Assembly: GCF_000312485.1 (NCBI RefSeq)
Contig: NZ_HE997646.1
Location: 62,001-126,000 of the forward strand
DNA: 64,000 nt
Direction of reading: 5' to 3'
Origin: Yersinia massiliensis CCUG 53443
GTDB taxonomy: Bacteria; Pseudomonadota; Gammaproteobacteria; Enterobacterales; Enterobacteriaceae
Numbering within the stretch: position 1 is the stretch's first letter; every line of letters starts with the position of its first letter. The translations under genes and the position numbers were made by a program. Of this stretch, positions 45,723-55,659 are shown piece by piece. The notes under the pieces are model-generated. The model made no database searches, was not told the DNA's origin, and saw nothing but the letters and a program-made list of their open reading frames with translations.

Positions 45723-48700
45723 ATGAACATTAATAAAATACGCAAGCTATTTAGGCATCCTAAGCAATTTTTACATGATTCAACTTATTTTAATAAATTA
45801 TTAATTATGAAAAACAAAGTTACACTTGGATTTATTATAATAGGTGATAACGAAGAGTTAGTACAGTTAACATTAAATAGTTTAAAAGCAGCAGCAAATG
45901 TGGCGAAATCAAAATCACTTAACTATAAAATAATCAATTTAGCCACATCAGAAACGAGGGATTATGATAATCCCCATAAAACTATCAATCAATGTATTAA
46001 AGAACTAAATTCAGATTTTGTTAAAATTATTTTCGAAGGAGAAAAAGTAAACAATAATTTCATAAAATTATTTAATTACAATGAAAAAATAGTAAAGAAT
46101 ACCAATGTAGTTATTACGTCGAGATCAACAGAAAGTAACAGCACCAAAACTGATTCTCTGATAACTAGCTTAAAAATCAAGTCCCCTTATGGCAGTTTGA
46201 GTCACAGTAATAACACTATATATATACCTTTACTCTCAAATTTAATTTTCAACTGCACGTTATTTAAGAATATACAGTTAGATTACATAGAAAATAATCT
46301 TCTATGGAATATCATGTGCTGCGTTCGGGCTATTGATTCAATACCTAATAACTTAAGTTATGTTCATATTAAAGATGCTTATACTTTCCCTCAGCAGGAT
46401 TCAAGTTTAGATGTCATCATTAGTGAACTGACCAAGAATGAACAACACATTCTACCCTTATTAACAGCACTTAATACATATCTCTATGAAAATAACATTG
46501 GTATTGTTACCAGAAGGTCAATATTCTACTTCGTTCACTGTATCGTTCTGTCTTTCTTAAAAAACAAAAAAGCAGAAGAGATATTATCAATTGAAGCCAA
46601 AGAGAAAGTTCTTACCGTTATCATAAGTATAGTCAACAAAATCGGTGTAGAGATCGTAAAAAACATTCCATCCTCAAATTATAATCACATCCATAAAATA
46701 GGTTACCATTTGCTACTTAATGAAATGCCGCCGCTTAATATGTGTTATATAGAAGACACTGATACTAGTGGTAAAAAAATTAAAATAAAAATAGCTGCAT
46801 CCAAAGACTTTACACCATTAATATCAGTAGGTGAAAAAAATGTATTGCCAGTATCATTAAAAACGCGAGTATACACACTGCTTGGACATGTATTTTCCAA
46901 CGAAATCTATTTATGGATCCCATTTGAAAATGCAAACCAAAGCTTAATTATCCATGGCGAGACTAAAAATGAATTTTTGTATGCTGGGAAGAAAACCGAC
47001 AGTATTACAATAAATCAAGCGATAAACAGCATCAATAATAGGAATAAAGTTTCCCAACCACTTCCACTTAAAGTTAGGATTTTAAGAAAACTGGCTAGAA
47101 ACAAATATGTAGCAAAAAAATTCTCTAACGCTTGGCTATTAACAGATAATGAAGTGAGAGCTGATGATAATGCAGAGCATTTCTATCGCTATATTGCTAA
47201 TAATCATAAGGACGTTAATGCATTCTTTTTGTTAAATAAAGACTCTTGCGATTGGCAGCGCTTAAAACAACAAGGGTTTAGATTAATAAAATTTGGTGGA
47301 CTTACCCATCGTCTCGCACTGCTTAATTCAAAGATGCTTTTATCATCTCATGCAAACCCAGCTATTATAAACTTCTTACCAAGAAAGCACTTTTCAGACA
47401 TGTTGAATTATAAGTTTGCCTTTTTGCAACACGGCATAACAAAGGACGACCAATCTGAATGGCTAAACAGCCGAAAAATTGATTATCTAGTTACCGCAGC
47501 ACAACATGAATATGCTGATATCGCGGAAAACGGAAGATATCGCTATACATCAACTGAAACAGTGCTTACCGGCTTTCCAAGATATGACAATCTCGTACAA
47601 CCTGAGCTTAATCACAAAACAATATTAATATTACCGACTTGGCGAAAAAGCCTGGCTGGTGAACTAGTCAGTAAAACAAGCATAAGAGCAAAAAATGAGT
47701 TTTTCAATCAATCTGAGTTTTGTAAACAGTGGAGCCAATTTCTCAACTCTAAAGAGCTAGAGAATTTATCAATAAAACATGGCTATTCTGTGCTGTTTTA
47801 TCCGCATCCTAATCTCGTTGACTACCTTGATGATATCAATATCCCAGAACATGTCGAAGTAGGAATATTTGGTGTGGAAAGTTTCCAAGAGGTTTTCAAG
47901 AAAGCGAGTATTCTTATCACCGATTTCTCCTCTGTGGCCTTTGATGTTGCCTACATGTCGAAGCCGATTATCTACTTCCAGTTTGATATTGATACATTCT
48001 TTTCAGAACATTCATACTCAAAAGGTTACTATGAATATCCTGAACTAGGCTTTGGCCCCGTTGTTCATGATATAGATAGCCTAAATAAAGAGCTGGAGAA
48101 CAGTCTTGAGAACAATTGTATAGTTCAAGATAAGTATAAAGAAAGAATTAATACCTTCTTCCCATTTAGCGATCATTCTAACTCTGAGCGTCTGTTTAAA
48201 GTATTAACCAAAACTCGGTCTGTAAAACCCTGTCTGCATACGATACTGACTTATATCCAGTATTATAATAATAAAAGCCAGTTGGCCATCGTGGGTAAGA
48301 TGTTACGGGAGAATAAGAATGTAATCCTCCAGTCAACTAACTTTTATCATGACAGAATTAAGCGTCTTTTAAGTGAAGTTAGCCTCATATCCTTCATTCA
48401 TGAAAATAAAGAATTAACATCACTTGTTAACTCCATACGGACCTCTCTTTTCCCACAAGAGTTTAACCAAAAGTTGATGGGTACCGAGTTATCTATTGGC
48501 CATGGGTACTCAACTGGAGAAGACGATGTTGTTGATAAATTTATGTCTTTAATCCTAAATGCGGAAGAAGGTAAGTCTATCTCATATTCATTCAATGATA
48601 ATCATGAAAGAACGCCTGCCATGAATATCGTTCATCATTACCTTTTACTGCTCGCATGCTATCAATTGAAAGATTTCGCTCAGTGCATTAATATCTATAA

Positions 48701-49523
48701 AAAATACTTTAGTGAGTCACCAAAAATTAGGCCTAAAAGAGTATTCTTATTTTACATTCGTGCGCTGATAAAAACGTCAAAAATAGTAGATGCCTGTAAC
48801 AAGATCAAAAACTTACCGCTTATTTCGGATGAAAAAGAAGAAATTTTATCTCTATTAGATGAAAATTATAAAAGTGAAAACATTAACACATTATTAATTC
48901 CATTCTTAAAACCAGATATTGAATTTAATGTTGATGCCATTAACGCTTATTTTTATTTATCAAAAATGATAAAACCTGAAGAGTATGTTATGTATTTCAA
49001 AGCTGGTATTCATACTAAATTCATGGTGGAAAGCTATGTATTACAGTTATATGAAAAAAATCAACATTCGCGTATTGCTTCATTGCTTTCTGATAGAAGT
49101 GTATGTGATACATTTGTAACGTCTGAAAGGCATAAAACGATTTATCTATTTTCATTATTCAAAAAAAATGGAATAGAAGATTTTATTAATGAAGCACTAC
49201 GATTAACTAATACAGCAAATGTTATTGATGCTATTAATACAATTGATTTTAGTAGTTTGAAAACAATCGAACAGGATATACTCTACTGCATCCTTGAGCA
49301 AATATTAAAAAATAACTGCTATACAATTCCTTGCGTCGAAGTTTATAAATTATCACTGATATTTTATAAATATAATCGTCCTGGATTAGCTAAAAAAATA
49401 ATTACACTATCCTTAGTCAGACAACATGAAGATCACTATATCGATGCGAAGAATTGGCGTGGGAACAATGACTACAAAACGCTAATGCTAGCTATCGAAG
49501 AAATAGATCACATTTTGGCTTAA
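45723..49523 (+). CDS. Large TagF-like capsule polymerase (CDP-glycerol glycerophosphotransferase domain)
   Basis: The 1,266-residue cytoplasmic or membrane-associated protein has three parts. Residues ~30-130 look like a degenerate GT-A start (VTLGFIIIGDNEELVQLTLNS). Residues ~450-830 match the CDP-glycerol:poly(glycerophosphate) glycerophosphotransferase family: HGITKDD with His570, TGFPRYDNL, LPTWR, YPHPN (693-697) and ITDFSSVAFDVAYMSKPIIYFQFD-type block (from 732). Residues ~840-1266 are helical and TPR-like. It should transfer glycerol phosphate, or another CDP-activated alditol phosphate, to build a phosphodiester polymer. The DNA is strongly AT-rich. No CDP-glycerol synthase gene is nearby. 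Confidence 0.82.
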   Translation: MNINKIRKLFRHPKQFLHDSTYFNKLLIMKNKVTLGFIIIGDNEELVQLTLNSLKAAANVAKSKSLNYKIINLATSETRDYDNPHKTINQCIKELNSDFVKIIFEGEKVNNNFIKLFNYNEKIVKNTNVVITSRSTESNSTKTDSLITSLKIKSPYGSLSHSNNTIYIPLLSNLIFNCTLFKNIQLDYIENNLLWNIMCCVRAIDSIPNNLSYVHIKDAYTFPQQDSSLDVIISELTKNEQHILPLLTALNTYLYENNIGIVTRRSIFYFVHCIVLSFLKNKKAEEILSIEAKEKVLTVIISIVNKIGVEIVKNIPSSNYNHIHKIGYHLLLNEMPPLNMCYIEDTDTSGKKIKIKIAASKDFTPLISVGEKNVLPVSLKTRVYTLLGHVFSNEIYLWIPFENANQSLIIHGETKNEFLYAGKKTDSITINQAINSINNRNKVSQPLPLKVRILRKLARNKYVAKKFSNAWLLTDNEVRADDNAEHFYRYIANNHKDVNAFFLLNKDSCDWQRLKQQGFRLIKFGGLTHRLALLNSKMLLSSHANPAIINFLPRKHFSDMLNYKFAFLQHGITKDDQSEWLNSRKIDYLVTAAQHEYADIAENGRYRYTSTETVLTGFPRYDNLVQPELNHKTILILPTWRKSLAGELVSKTSIRAKNEFFNQSEFCKQWSQFLNSKELENLSIKHGYSVLFYPHPNLVDYLDDINIPEHVEVGIFGVESFQEVFKKASILITDFSSVAFDVAYMSKPIIYFQFDIDTFFSEHSYSKGYYEYPELGFGPVVHDIDSLNKELENSLENNCIVQDKYKERINTFFPFSDHSNSERLFKVLTKTRSVKPCLHTILTYIQYYNNKSQLAIVGKMLRENKNVILQSTNFYHDRIKRLLSEVSLISFIHENKELTSLVNSIRTSLFPQEFNQKLMGTELSIGHGYSTGEDDVVDKFMSLILNAEEGKSISYSFNDNHERTPAMNIVHHYLLLLACYQLKDFAQCINIYKKYFSESPKIRPKRVFLFYIRALIKTSKIVDACNKIKNLPLISDEKEEILSLLDENYKSENINTLLIPFLKPDIEFNVDAINAYFYLSKMIKPEEYVMYFKAGIHTKFMVESYVLQLYEKNQHSRIASLLSDRSVCDTFVTSERHKTIYLFSLFKKNGIEDFINEALRLTNTANVIDAINTIDFSSLKTIEQDILYCILEQILKNNCYTIPCVEVYKLSLIFYKYNRPGLAKKIITLSLVRQHEDHYIDAKNWRGNNDYKTLMLAIEEIDHILA

Positions 49524-49560
49524 TGTATCAATTCGAAATGACTCATGGTAGGTACAGCCA

Positions 49561-50451
49561 ATGTTAAGAGCTTTAATTTTAATCATATTCTTAACGCTCC
49601 CCTATGCCTTTGCTAAGGATAACTACGTCAGGGATATTGTCACGGATGACAATATTCAAGGCTTTGTACTAGGGAAGAAAGATGTCATCTATACGATGGA
49701 ACTAAACGGAAAATTGAAATCATCTTCATTATATTCATACTCAAATAGCGGAAGGAATTTATTTTTAAGTGATCCTGATATCGGCCACCAAGGGTTTTCT
49801 ATTTATGAAAAAGATGAAAATAACATTTATGCATTAACGAGTGCATTAAATGATGCTTACCATGCTTTAATTTTTTATGTTCAAGATGGGAAGTTAGAAT
49901 CAAAACGGCTGATAAAATTCTTTGATTCAGATTTTTACTCTATCAATGAAACAATGCCCACTATATCAAGTGACCAGAGATACTTGATTGTTAGAGGGCG
50001 GCTTGCTTCACGGAAGATGATTTTCCGTGTCTATGACTTAGATGTCGTAAAAAAAGCCGTCCATATCAATGATCAAACGGTAGATTTAAGCTCATCGTAT
50101 AAATATCAATGGCTAATGCCTGCCGATAACCTTGTAGATAGCGACGGAAACTTACGACCATTACAGTCAATTGCAAGTGATGGTAAGAAAATTTATTTAC
50201 TCTTAGGTAATTCAAAAATCAATGATAAAGCAATATTCTCTTATAGCCTTTCCGGAAACATCATTAATTATGCCACGACACTGAGAATTGGTATTAAGAG
50301 AGCATTGTCTGATGGAAATGGATATTTTTATGAACCAGAAGGTTTGGCGGTCGATCCTGGGGGCAATTCATTGCTGGTATTAATTGTAACTGGGAATGGT
50401 GGTAAACATTTCAATCGGATATTCTCAATAGATAAATTAGCACTCAACTGA
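49561..50451 (+). CDS. Secreted protein of the capsule locus, possible TagC-like beta-propeller
   Basis: The 296-residue protein has a clear signal peptide (residues 1-18, cleavage near AFA-KD) and then beta-rich sequence with repeated strand-turn units (IYTMELNGKL, NIYALTSALND, KIYLLLGNSK, IFSIDKLALN). The block FYEPEGLAVDPGGNSLLV resembles the last blade of TagC/phage receptor-binding propellers. It follows the polymerase by 37 bases, so a role in processing, anchoring or turnover of the polymer in the periplasm is a reasonable guess. The family assignment is tentative. Confidence 0.6.
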   Translation: MLRALILIIFLTLPYAFAKDNYVRDIVTDDNIQGFVLGKKDVIYTMELNGKLKSSSLYSYSNSGRNLFLSDPDIGHQGFSIYEKDENNIYALTSALNDAYHALIFYVQDGKLESKRLIKFFDSDFYSINETMPTISSDQRYLIVRGRLASRKMIFRVYDLDVVKKAVHINDQTVDLSSSYKYQWLMPADNLVDSDGNLRPLQSIASDGKKIYLLLGNSKINDKAIFSYSLSGNIINYATTLRIGIKRALSDGNGYFYEPEGLAVDPGGNSLLVLIVTGNGGKHFNRIFSIDKLALN

Positions 50452-50499
50452 GTGCTTTTTCGTTATACCGATTTATCCATTAATTGGTATAACGAAAAA
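50439..50499. terminator. Double terminator between the convergent capsule operons
   Basis: A hairpin agcactca/(actg)/agtgct (50439-50456), followed by TTTTT, overlaps the stop of the secreted-protein gene. A second inverted repeat with 14-base arms (50456-50469 and 50486-50499) has T and A runs at its outer ends. The second can act in both directions. Confidence 0.85.
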
Positions 50500-50610
50500 A
50501 CACCATTCACCTTCAGACATCACTCTGCCAAATAATAAATATCTTCCTATTTCAATACTAACGATACATCATGTCCTCCCTCCTAATTCCCTTACCATGC
50601 CCAATATCAA

Positions 50611-51858
50611 TTAAGCAGGATCCTTAGCATACTCAGTCATATAGACTTTCTTGGCTGTCGGTATCGGCTCAACTTGATTATCGCCATAATAAACCGCATT
50701 AATCTGCGTGTGCCTCAATATATATAACCGGAATTTTTTAAATAGTTTCATGTCCGGCTTGAAATCAGACTGCCAGAATTGATTAAGATGCCCTTGGAAC
50801 GTCAACCCTTTCATGTCGTACATGGCTTTGCCCATCACAATTAGCGGCTTGTTGTGAATAAGCGCGGATAGACCGGCCGTACTGTTAATGGTGATCACGG
50901 CTTTGGCATGAGTGAGTAATTCGGGCATCGGCAGGTCATGCACATATTTTACGCGATCGCTGATGTTGTACTGCTTACCCAATTGGCGAATTAGCGGCCC
51001 GTAAAGACGGTGACCTCGATCCATGGGGTGATGTTTGATGACGAGCCATTGGTCGTCGCTTGCCTTTTTCGAGAATGAATACATGACATCATTAATGTAA
51101 TCACGCACATCGTTATAAGGGCTGTGATTGCGAATCTGACTATCGTTGTAGACCTGTAAAATCGCCAAATTATAGCGTTGATCCAGCTCACCTTGGAGTT
51201 GACTCAATACCTTTCGTTCTAAGAATCGATACCCTTGTTTACGAACGGCAGCACGCACCCAGCAGCGCGCTTCGTACAGTGGCGAGAAGGATTTATGGTG
51301 CCGATATCGCGGGAATTCGTTGCGATAATACCAACCAGCAAGGTAATAACTGATTGCATGACGTACACGTGTACTAAAGCATGATGCCAGTTTTTTGGCG
51401 ACCGGCGGTTTCACGTCCGGTAATTTGCGGTAGAAATCAGGATTACGTGGCAATGAGGAGAATGCATTCACCCCCCCCTCTTCGAGAGTGATGAAGTGAG
51501 GCCGCAAATACCCTTCTTCGAACGCCAAAATGCGCACCCCTTTGGCTTGCGCCCACATCTTCGCCGCTTGATGCAATGGGCGACAATCGCCGAAACACAA
51601 AATAGTGTCGAATTGATACGTTTGCCAGGTCTTTTTCAGCCAGACAGGGAATTCTTTCGGTGTTTGCTTGTAAAGCAAATAGTCACGCTTACGGCAGTAA
51701 AATTTGTCACCGCCGTTGAATACCACATTCACCGCTTCACAACCCATTGACTCGAGCCATTCCGCGGTATCACTGAAAAAAGGACCCATCGGGCCTTGTA
51801 ACAGCAGGTATTTCTTCCCTGAGAGAAGTTTTGCTAGTGCGTGGCTACTTGTAAGCAT
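50611..51858 (-). CDS. kpsS: Capsule lipid-linker Kdo transferase KpsS
   Basis: The 415-residue cytoplasmic enzyme adds the first beta-Kdo to lyso-phosphatidylglycerol in group 2 capsule export. LLQGPMGPFFSDTAEWLES, LAFEEGYLRPHFITLEEGGVNAFS and VIKHHPMDRGHR are KpsS-typical, and TINSTAGLSALIHNKPLIVMG is the shared KpsC/KpsS nucleotide-sugar site. It is last in kpsE-D-C-S, 33 bases after kpsC. Confidence 0.94.
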   Translation of the reverse strand: MLTSSHALAKLLSGKKYLLLQGPMGPFFSDTAEWLESMGCEAVNVVFNGGDKFYCRKRDYLLYKQTPKEFPVWLKKTWQTYQFDTILCFGDCRPLHQAAKMWAQAKGVRILAFEEGYLRPHFITLEEGGVNAFSSLPRNPDFYRKLPDVKPPVAKKLASCFSTRVRHAISYYLAGWYYRNEFPRYRHHKSFSPLYEARCWVRAAVRKQGYRFLERKVLSQLQGELDQRYNLAILQVYNDSQIRNHSPYNDVRDYINDVMYSFSKKASDDQWLVIKHHPMDRGHRLYGPLIRQLGKQYNISDRVKYVHDLPMPELLTHAKAVITINSTAGLSALIHNKPLIVMGKAMYDMKGLTFQGHLNQFWQSDFKPDMKLFKKFRLYILRHTQINAVYYGDNQVEPIPTAKKVYMTEYAKDPA

Positions 51859-51891
51859 AAACGGATCACCATCATGGTTTAATAGACTGAT

Positions 51892-53919
51892 TTACAAACT
51901 CATTGTGACTTTCGCGAGCATAATCAACTTTCTATAATGGCGGATAATCCTACCCGCTCTTTTTTTGCTAAATTGCATATTGGCCCGTGGCTGATTGGCT
52001 AAAATGTCTAACGCACTTTCAGCAGTAATTGCCTCGTGTCGCGACGGGTCGATATAAGTCGGGTAGGCGATTAACGCCTGATACACCAAGTCATCCAGCA
52101 TCAACGTGCGGTGGCGACGAGGCGAACGATGCTCATCCTTTGTCAGCCCCCAGCCGGCATAAAATGGAATGCCGTAACAAAACACTTGTTTACCGTGCAA
52201 CAGCGCCTCAAATCCTGATAGCGACGTCAATGTATGCAATTCATCTGCCGCCTGAATGCACTGAATGATATCGGCGTCTAGTGCCTGAAAATCGGCCCAC
52301 TGTGCAACATCCGCAGCAGGAACATACCCTTGTCGATTCCCCACCAGCACATCTGGGTGTGGCTTATAAATGATGAAAGCATTGGGATGACGTTGCCGTA
52401 CTGTTCTGAGCAATTCACTGTTGGTACGAATACTGACAGTGCCGCTCAGTATCGAAGCGTCGTCTTCTACTTGCCCCGGTACCAGCAGGATGCGTTTTCC
52501 CTGCGCTTCTGGCGGTAGGCTAAAGGCGGCACCAATGTTGTATTTACTGACTTTCGTGCTCACCAACCGGTGACGTAATGCAGCTGCCCGTTCAATTTGA
52601 CAGGCCGTTAAATGGCTGTGATTAAGTAACGTCTCAAGGTCACTGGGACGAGTGGCGTCGTAATAAATACCTGTTTTATCGAGTACTAATGACAAGGGGG
52701 GATGCAAATCAGACCCCAGTCCCGATGAACGCAAAAAACCATCCTCCATGCGCCACACCGGCAGTTTTTGTGCCAATGCTTTTTGTTGCCAACGCTGCTC
52801 ACCTTTATTCCCCCACACCACACAAGCCGTATTCGCCGTCTTACGTTCACTAAACGAGACGCTGTTAAATGTGGTTTTCAAAAATGAGAGAAAAATACTG
52901 CGTTTCCAAAGCGTTAACCCTGGAGCCCATAACTGGCCTTGGCGCTGCTCTTGATGATTCTTTTGCATTAGTAGGTGGTTAATCACCTCAAACAAGGTGC
53001 AGGGTTGCCCGCTGCTAGAGTCGATATAACGGCTGTAGCGGAAATAGGCTGCGCTGAAAAGATCCAGCAAACTTGCCCGGCCTCTTCGCGCCGACAATTC
53101 GCTAGCCTTAGCATGGCGATCATCCGTCAGCCCCCAACCGGCATACCAGGGTTGACCAAATACCTTGACTGGTTTACCCGCTAGTAGAGCTTCAAAACCA
53201 TATTGTGACGTGACAACGTAGACACCATTCACATGGCGCAATAGGGATTGTGGGCTGACATTTTCTGCGAGCAATTTGATGCGAGGATTTTTGGGGATAG
53301 TCGCGAAGTAACCTGATTTCTTGCCCTGTAAAACGTCGGGATGTATTTTCAGCCATATTTCAGACTGCGGATTTTCATCCAGTGCGGCTTTCAGCATGAT
53401 TTCAAAATCAGCCGTATCGGCATTACCGTATTTAACCGCCATATCCCCGAACGTTTGATCCACCACCAATACGGCCTCACCCTTCGGTGGCTGGCCACGG
53501 TATGCTGGCGCAAGGTTATATTTAGAAAGGTCAGCCTCAACAATCAGTTGCATGGCACGCTGTGCGTCAGCATAGAACGGTTGATTACCGGCGCTATCGC
53601 GAATCAAGGTTTCCAATGAACTGGCCCTGCGTGCGTCGTAATAAATGCCCTGCGTATCCACCACCATCGACAGCGGCGGACAACCTGTCACACCCAATCC
53701 CAGCGAACGGATAAAACCATCTTCGAGGCGAATAACAGGCCGATGGGATGCGTTCGCCAATGCCACAGCCTGATGACCGGTTGGACGATTCCCCCACACG
53801 GCCACTGAAGTGACCTCTGGGGGGATAGTGCGCAGCGATGAAAGCTTGCAGCAGGGCCCAGCCAGAAAACTGGCGAGATGTTCGATACGATAGATGCCTG
53901 CCGAGAAGATACCGATCAT
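51892..53919 (-). CDS. kpsC: Capsule poly-Kdo transferase KpsC
   Basis: The 675-residue protein has two tandem Kdo-transferase modules: residues ~1-330 ([47 protein letters not shown]) and ~350-675 ([53 protein letters not shown]). It extends the beta-Kdo linker by alternating linkages. The length equals that of E. coli KpsC. Its ATG overlaps the kpsD stop as TAATG. Confidence 0.96.
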   Translation of the reverse strand: MIGIFSAGIYRIEHLASFLAGPCCKLSSLRTIPPEVTSVAVWGNRPTGHQAVALANASHRPVIRLEDGFIRSLGLGVTGCPPLSMVVDTQGIYYDARRASSLETLIRDSAGNQPFYADAQRAMQLIVEADLSKYNLAPAYRGQPPKGEAVLVVDQTFGDMAVKYGNADTADFEIMLKAALDENPQSEIWLKIHPDVLQGKKSGYFATIPKNPRIKLLAENVSPQSLLRHVNGVYVVTSQYGFEALLAGKPVKVFGQPWYAGWGLTDDRHAKASELSARRGRASLLDLFSAAYFRYSRYIDSSSGQPCTLFEVINHLLMQKNHQEQRQGQLWAPGLTLWKRSIFLSFLKTTFNSVSFSERKTANTACVVWGNKGEQRWQQKALAQKLPVWRMEDGFLRSSGLGSDLHPPLSLVLDKTGIYYDATRPSDLETLLNHSHLTACQIERAAALRHRLVSTKVSKYNIGAAFSLPPEAQGKRILLVPGQVEDDASILSGTVSIRTNSELLRTVRQRHPNAFIIYKPHPDVLVGNRQGYVPAADVAQWADFQALDADIIQCIQAADELHTLTSLSGFEALLHGKQVFCYGIPFYAGWGLTKDEHRSPRRHRTLMLDDLVYQALIAYPTYIDPSRHEAITAESALDILANQPRANMQFSKKRAGRIIRHYRKLIMLAKVTMSL

Positions 53920-55595
53920 TAGAGTGTTAGCACCACTTTTGCCGCCACCGCTAACTGGTAAAGAATGGTCGAGATCCCGCGAGAAACTTCGATATTCTTC
54001 GATTCAAATTTCGGTAACACCATCAACTCATCGCCCGGCTGCAACGTTTTAACGTCTTCAGCATTAAGTGCTTCACCATTTTGCTTAATCAAGATGACTT
54101 TCGTGTTGCTTGCCTTTTGCGTATAACCACCCACCTTTGTGATGTAGTCATTCGGACTCAGCCCTTTTTGCCAGCTCACAGCATTAGGGAACATGACCTC
54201 GCCATGAATCATCACCAGCGACGTTTTCTCTGGGATCTTAATCACATCGCCGTCTTCCAAAATCACCTGATTGAGGTTGCTTTCATTCAGTACCACTTCC
54301 CCTTTAGGCACCACGGTGCGGGCTTTGGACACGAAACGGCTAATAAGCTGTGCTTCCTGCATTCTCAGGCGAGCTTCTTCTGATGTAGACGATTGGGCAG
54401 ACAAAGAGGCTTCTTCGAGTTTTTGCAACGACAGGTCAAGCATCTCTTTCTGGCGCAGTGCAACTGAGCGACGGTAGAGTTGGATAGCATCCAATTGTGA
54501 CATGCTGTTCGGGCGGATTTTAGTCAGGACTTGGCTCATCGTCGCCCCATAGGGCAACACAATGGCATGTTCGCCAGAATGCGCGCCTTCAACTCGAACC
54601 TGAATGGTCCCCGAATAACGATCAGCGCTAATAATCAGCTTATCGCCATCCTGCAATGAACGCCCAGGAGCGGAACTGAGTGGGTAATATTCACTGCGCT
54701 TGACGGTCCCTTGCTTACGGATAATCGTCATATGCGTTGCGCCCGGTTTAGGCCGCGCCCAGCTCAGCGCTTCAGTAACAGGGATCGTGCTATCACGGAA
54801 TTCAAAGTCATAACTGTTGAACACTTCACCTTCCACACTGAACGTATGTTGACGTGGGCCAACGACGATGGTGTCACCGTCAGAAAACTGCGATAAACCC
54901 AGATTTCCATTGAGTAAAAAGTCGTACAGATTGACATTCGAACGCACGCTTTTACCGCGTTTGATACTGATATCCACGTAACTACCACTTTGGGTATCAA
55001 CACCACCGGCTTTACTAAGGTAGGAAAGCAATGAATCCGACGCGACGCCACCATACAATCCAGGGTTATTGACGTAACCAGTGACAAATACTTTGACCGG
55101 TTGTGCCTGCAACAGCGAGGCATAAACGTTCACGTTAGACTGATAGACCTGCTTAACTTTATTCGTTACCACGCTATTAATCTGGCTATTCGGAATACCA
55201 ACCACTTTCAACGGGCCAACATTCGGCAGGAAAATATTCCCCTTCGGATCCACACTCAGCGCACCTTCAAAGTTGAATGCGCCCCACAACCGTACTTGAA
55301 TCTGATCCCCCAAACTGACGACATAGTTCGGATTAAAGCCAATGCTGGAACCACTGTCAGCGGCAGATACCGAGTTAAATAATTGGGCACCAAACATGCG
55401 GCTCATGACCACGGGGATCACCGGAGGTGGAGGATCGTAAAACCCGCCATCGTTATTGGCATTTTGGCTTTGACCGGAAATCATCGACGGTAACGGTGCC
55501 GCCCCCGTCATATTCGGATCTGCATTGAGATCGACGGCCTGAGCGTGTGCTGCCTGTAGGGCTATAATCAGCAAAACAGATTTCAATAATTTCAT
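53919..55595 (-). CDS. kpsD: Capsule export outer-membrane/periplasmic protein KpsD
   Basis: The 558-residue polysaccharide-export protein (Wza-like PES and SLBB domains) moves capsule across the periplasm and outer membrane. The signal peptide is at residues 1-20 ([20 protein letters not shown]), the PES domain begins [18 protein letters not shown], and SLBB repeats follow ([13 protein letters not shown] and others). The start at 55595 gives 558 residues, as in E. coli; the reading up to 55679 overlaps kpsE and has no signal sequence. Confidence 0.95.
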   Translation of the reverse strand: MKLLKSVLLIIALQAAHAQAVDLNADPNMTGAAPLPSMISGQSQNANNDGGFYDPPPPVIPVVMSRMFGAQLFNSVSAADSGSSIGFNPNYVVSLGDQIQVRLWGAFNFEGALSVDPKGNIFLPNVGPLKVVGIPNSQINSVVTNKVKQVYQSNVNVYASLLQAQPVKVFVTGYVNNPGLYGGVASDSLLSYLSKAGGVDTQSGSYVDISIKRGKSVRSNVNLYDFLLNGNLGLSQFSDGDTIVVGPRQHTFSVEGEVFNSYDFEFRDSTIPVTEALSWARPKPGATHMTIIRKQGTVKRSEYYPLSSAPGRSLQDGDKLIISADRYSGTIQVRVEGAHSGEHAIVLPYGATMSQVLTKIRPNSMSQLDAIQLYRRSVALRQKEMLDLSLQKLEEASLSAQSSTSEEARLRMQEAQLISRFVSKARTVVPKGEVVLNESNLNQVILEDGDVIKIPEKTSLVMIHGEVMFPNAVSWQKGLSPNDYITKVGGYTQKASNTKVILIKQNGEALNAEDVKTLQPGDELMVLPKFESKNIEVSRGISTILYQLAVAAKVVLTL

Positions 55596-55659
55596 AACAT
55601 GCCCTGAGTCACTGCCTGCGGAGTCATCCCGACAAGCAAGAAATAGCGTTAAAACAGCG

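Noticed and set aside
44520-50451. Prophage or transposon origin of the AT-rich region-2 genes
   Set aside because: No integrase, transposase, terminal repeats or phage structural genes are present; the genes fit a capsule serotype-specific segment.
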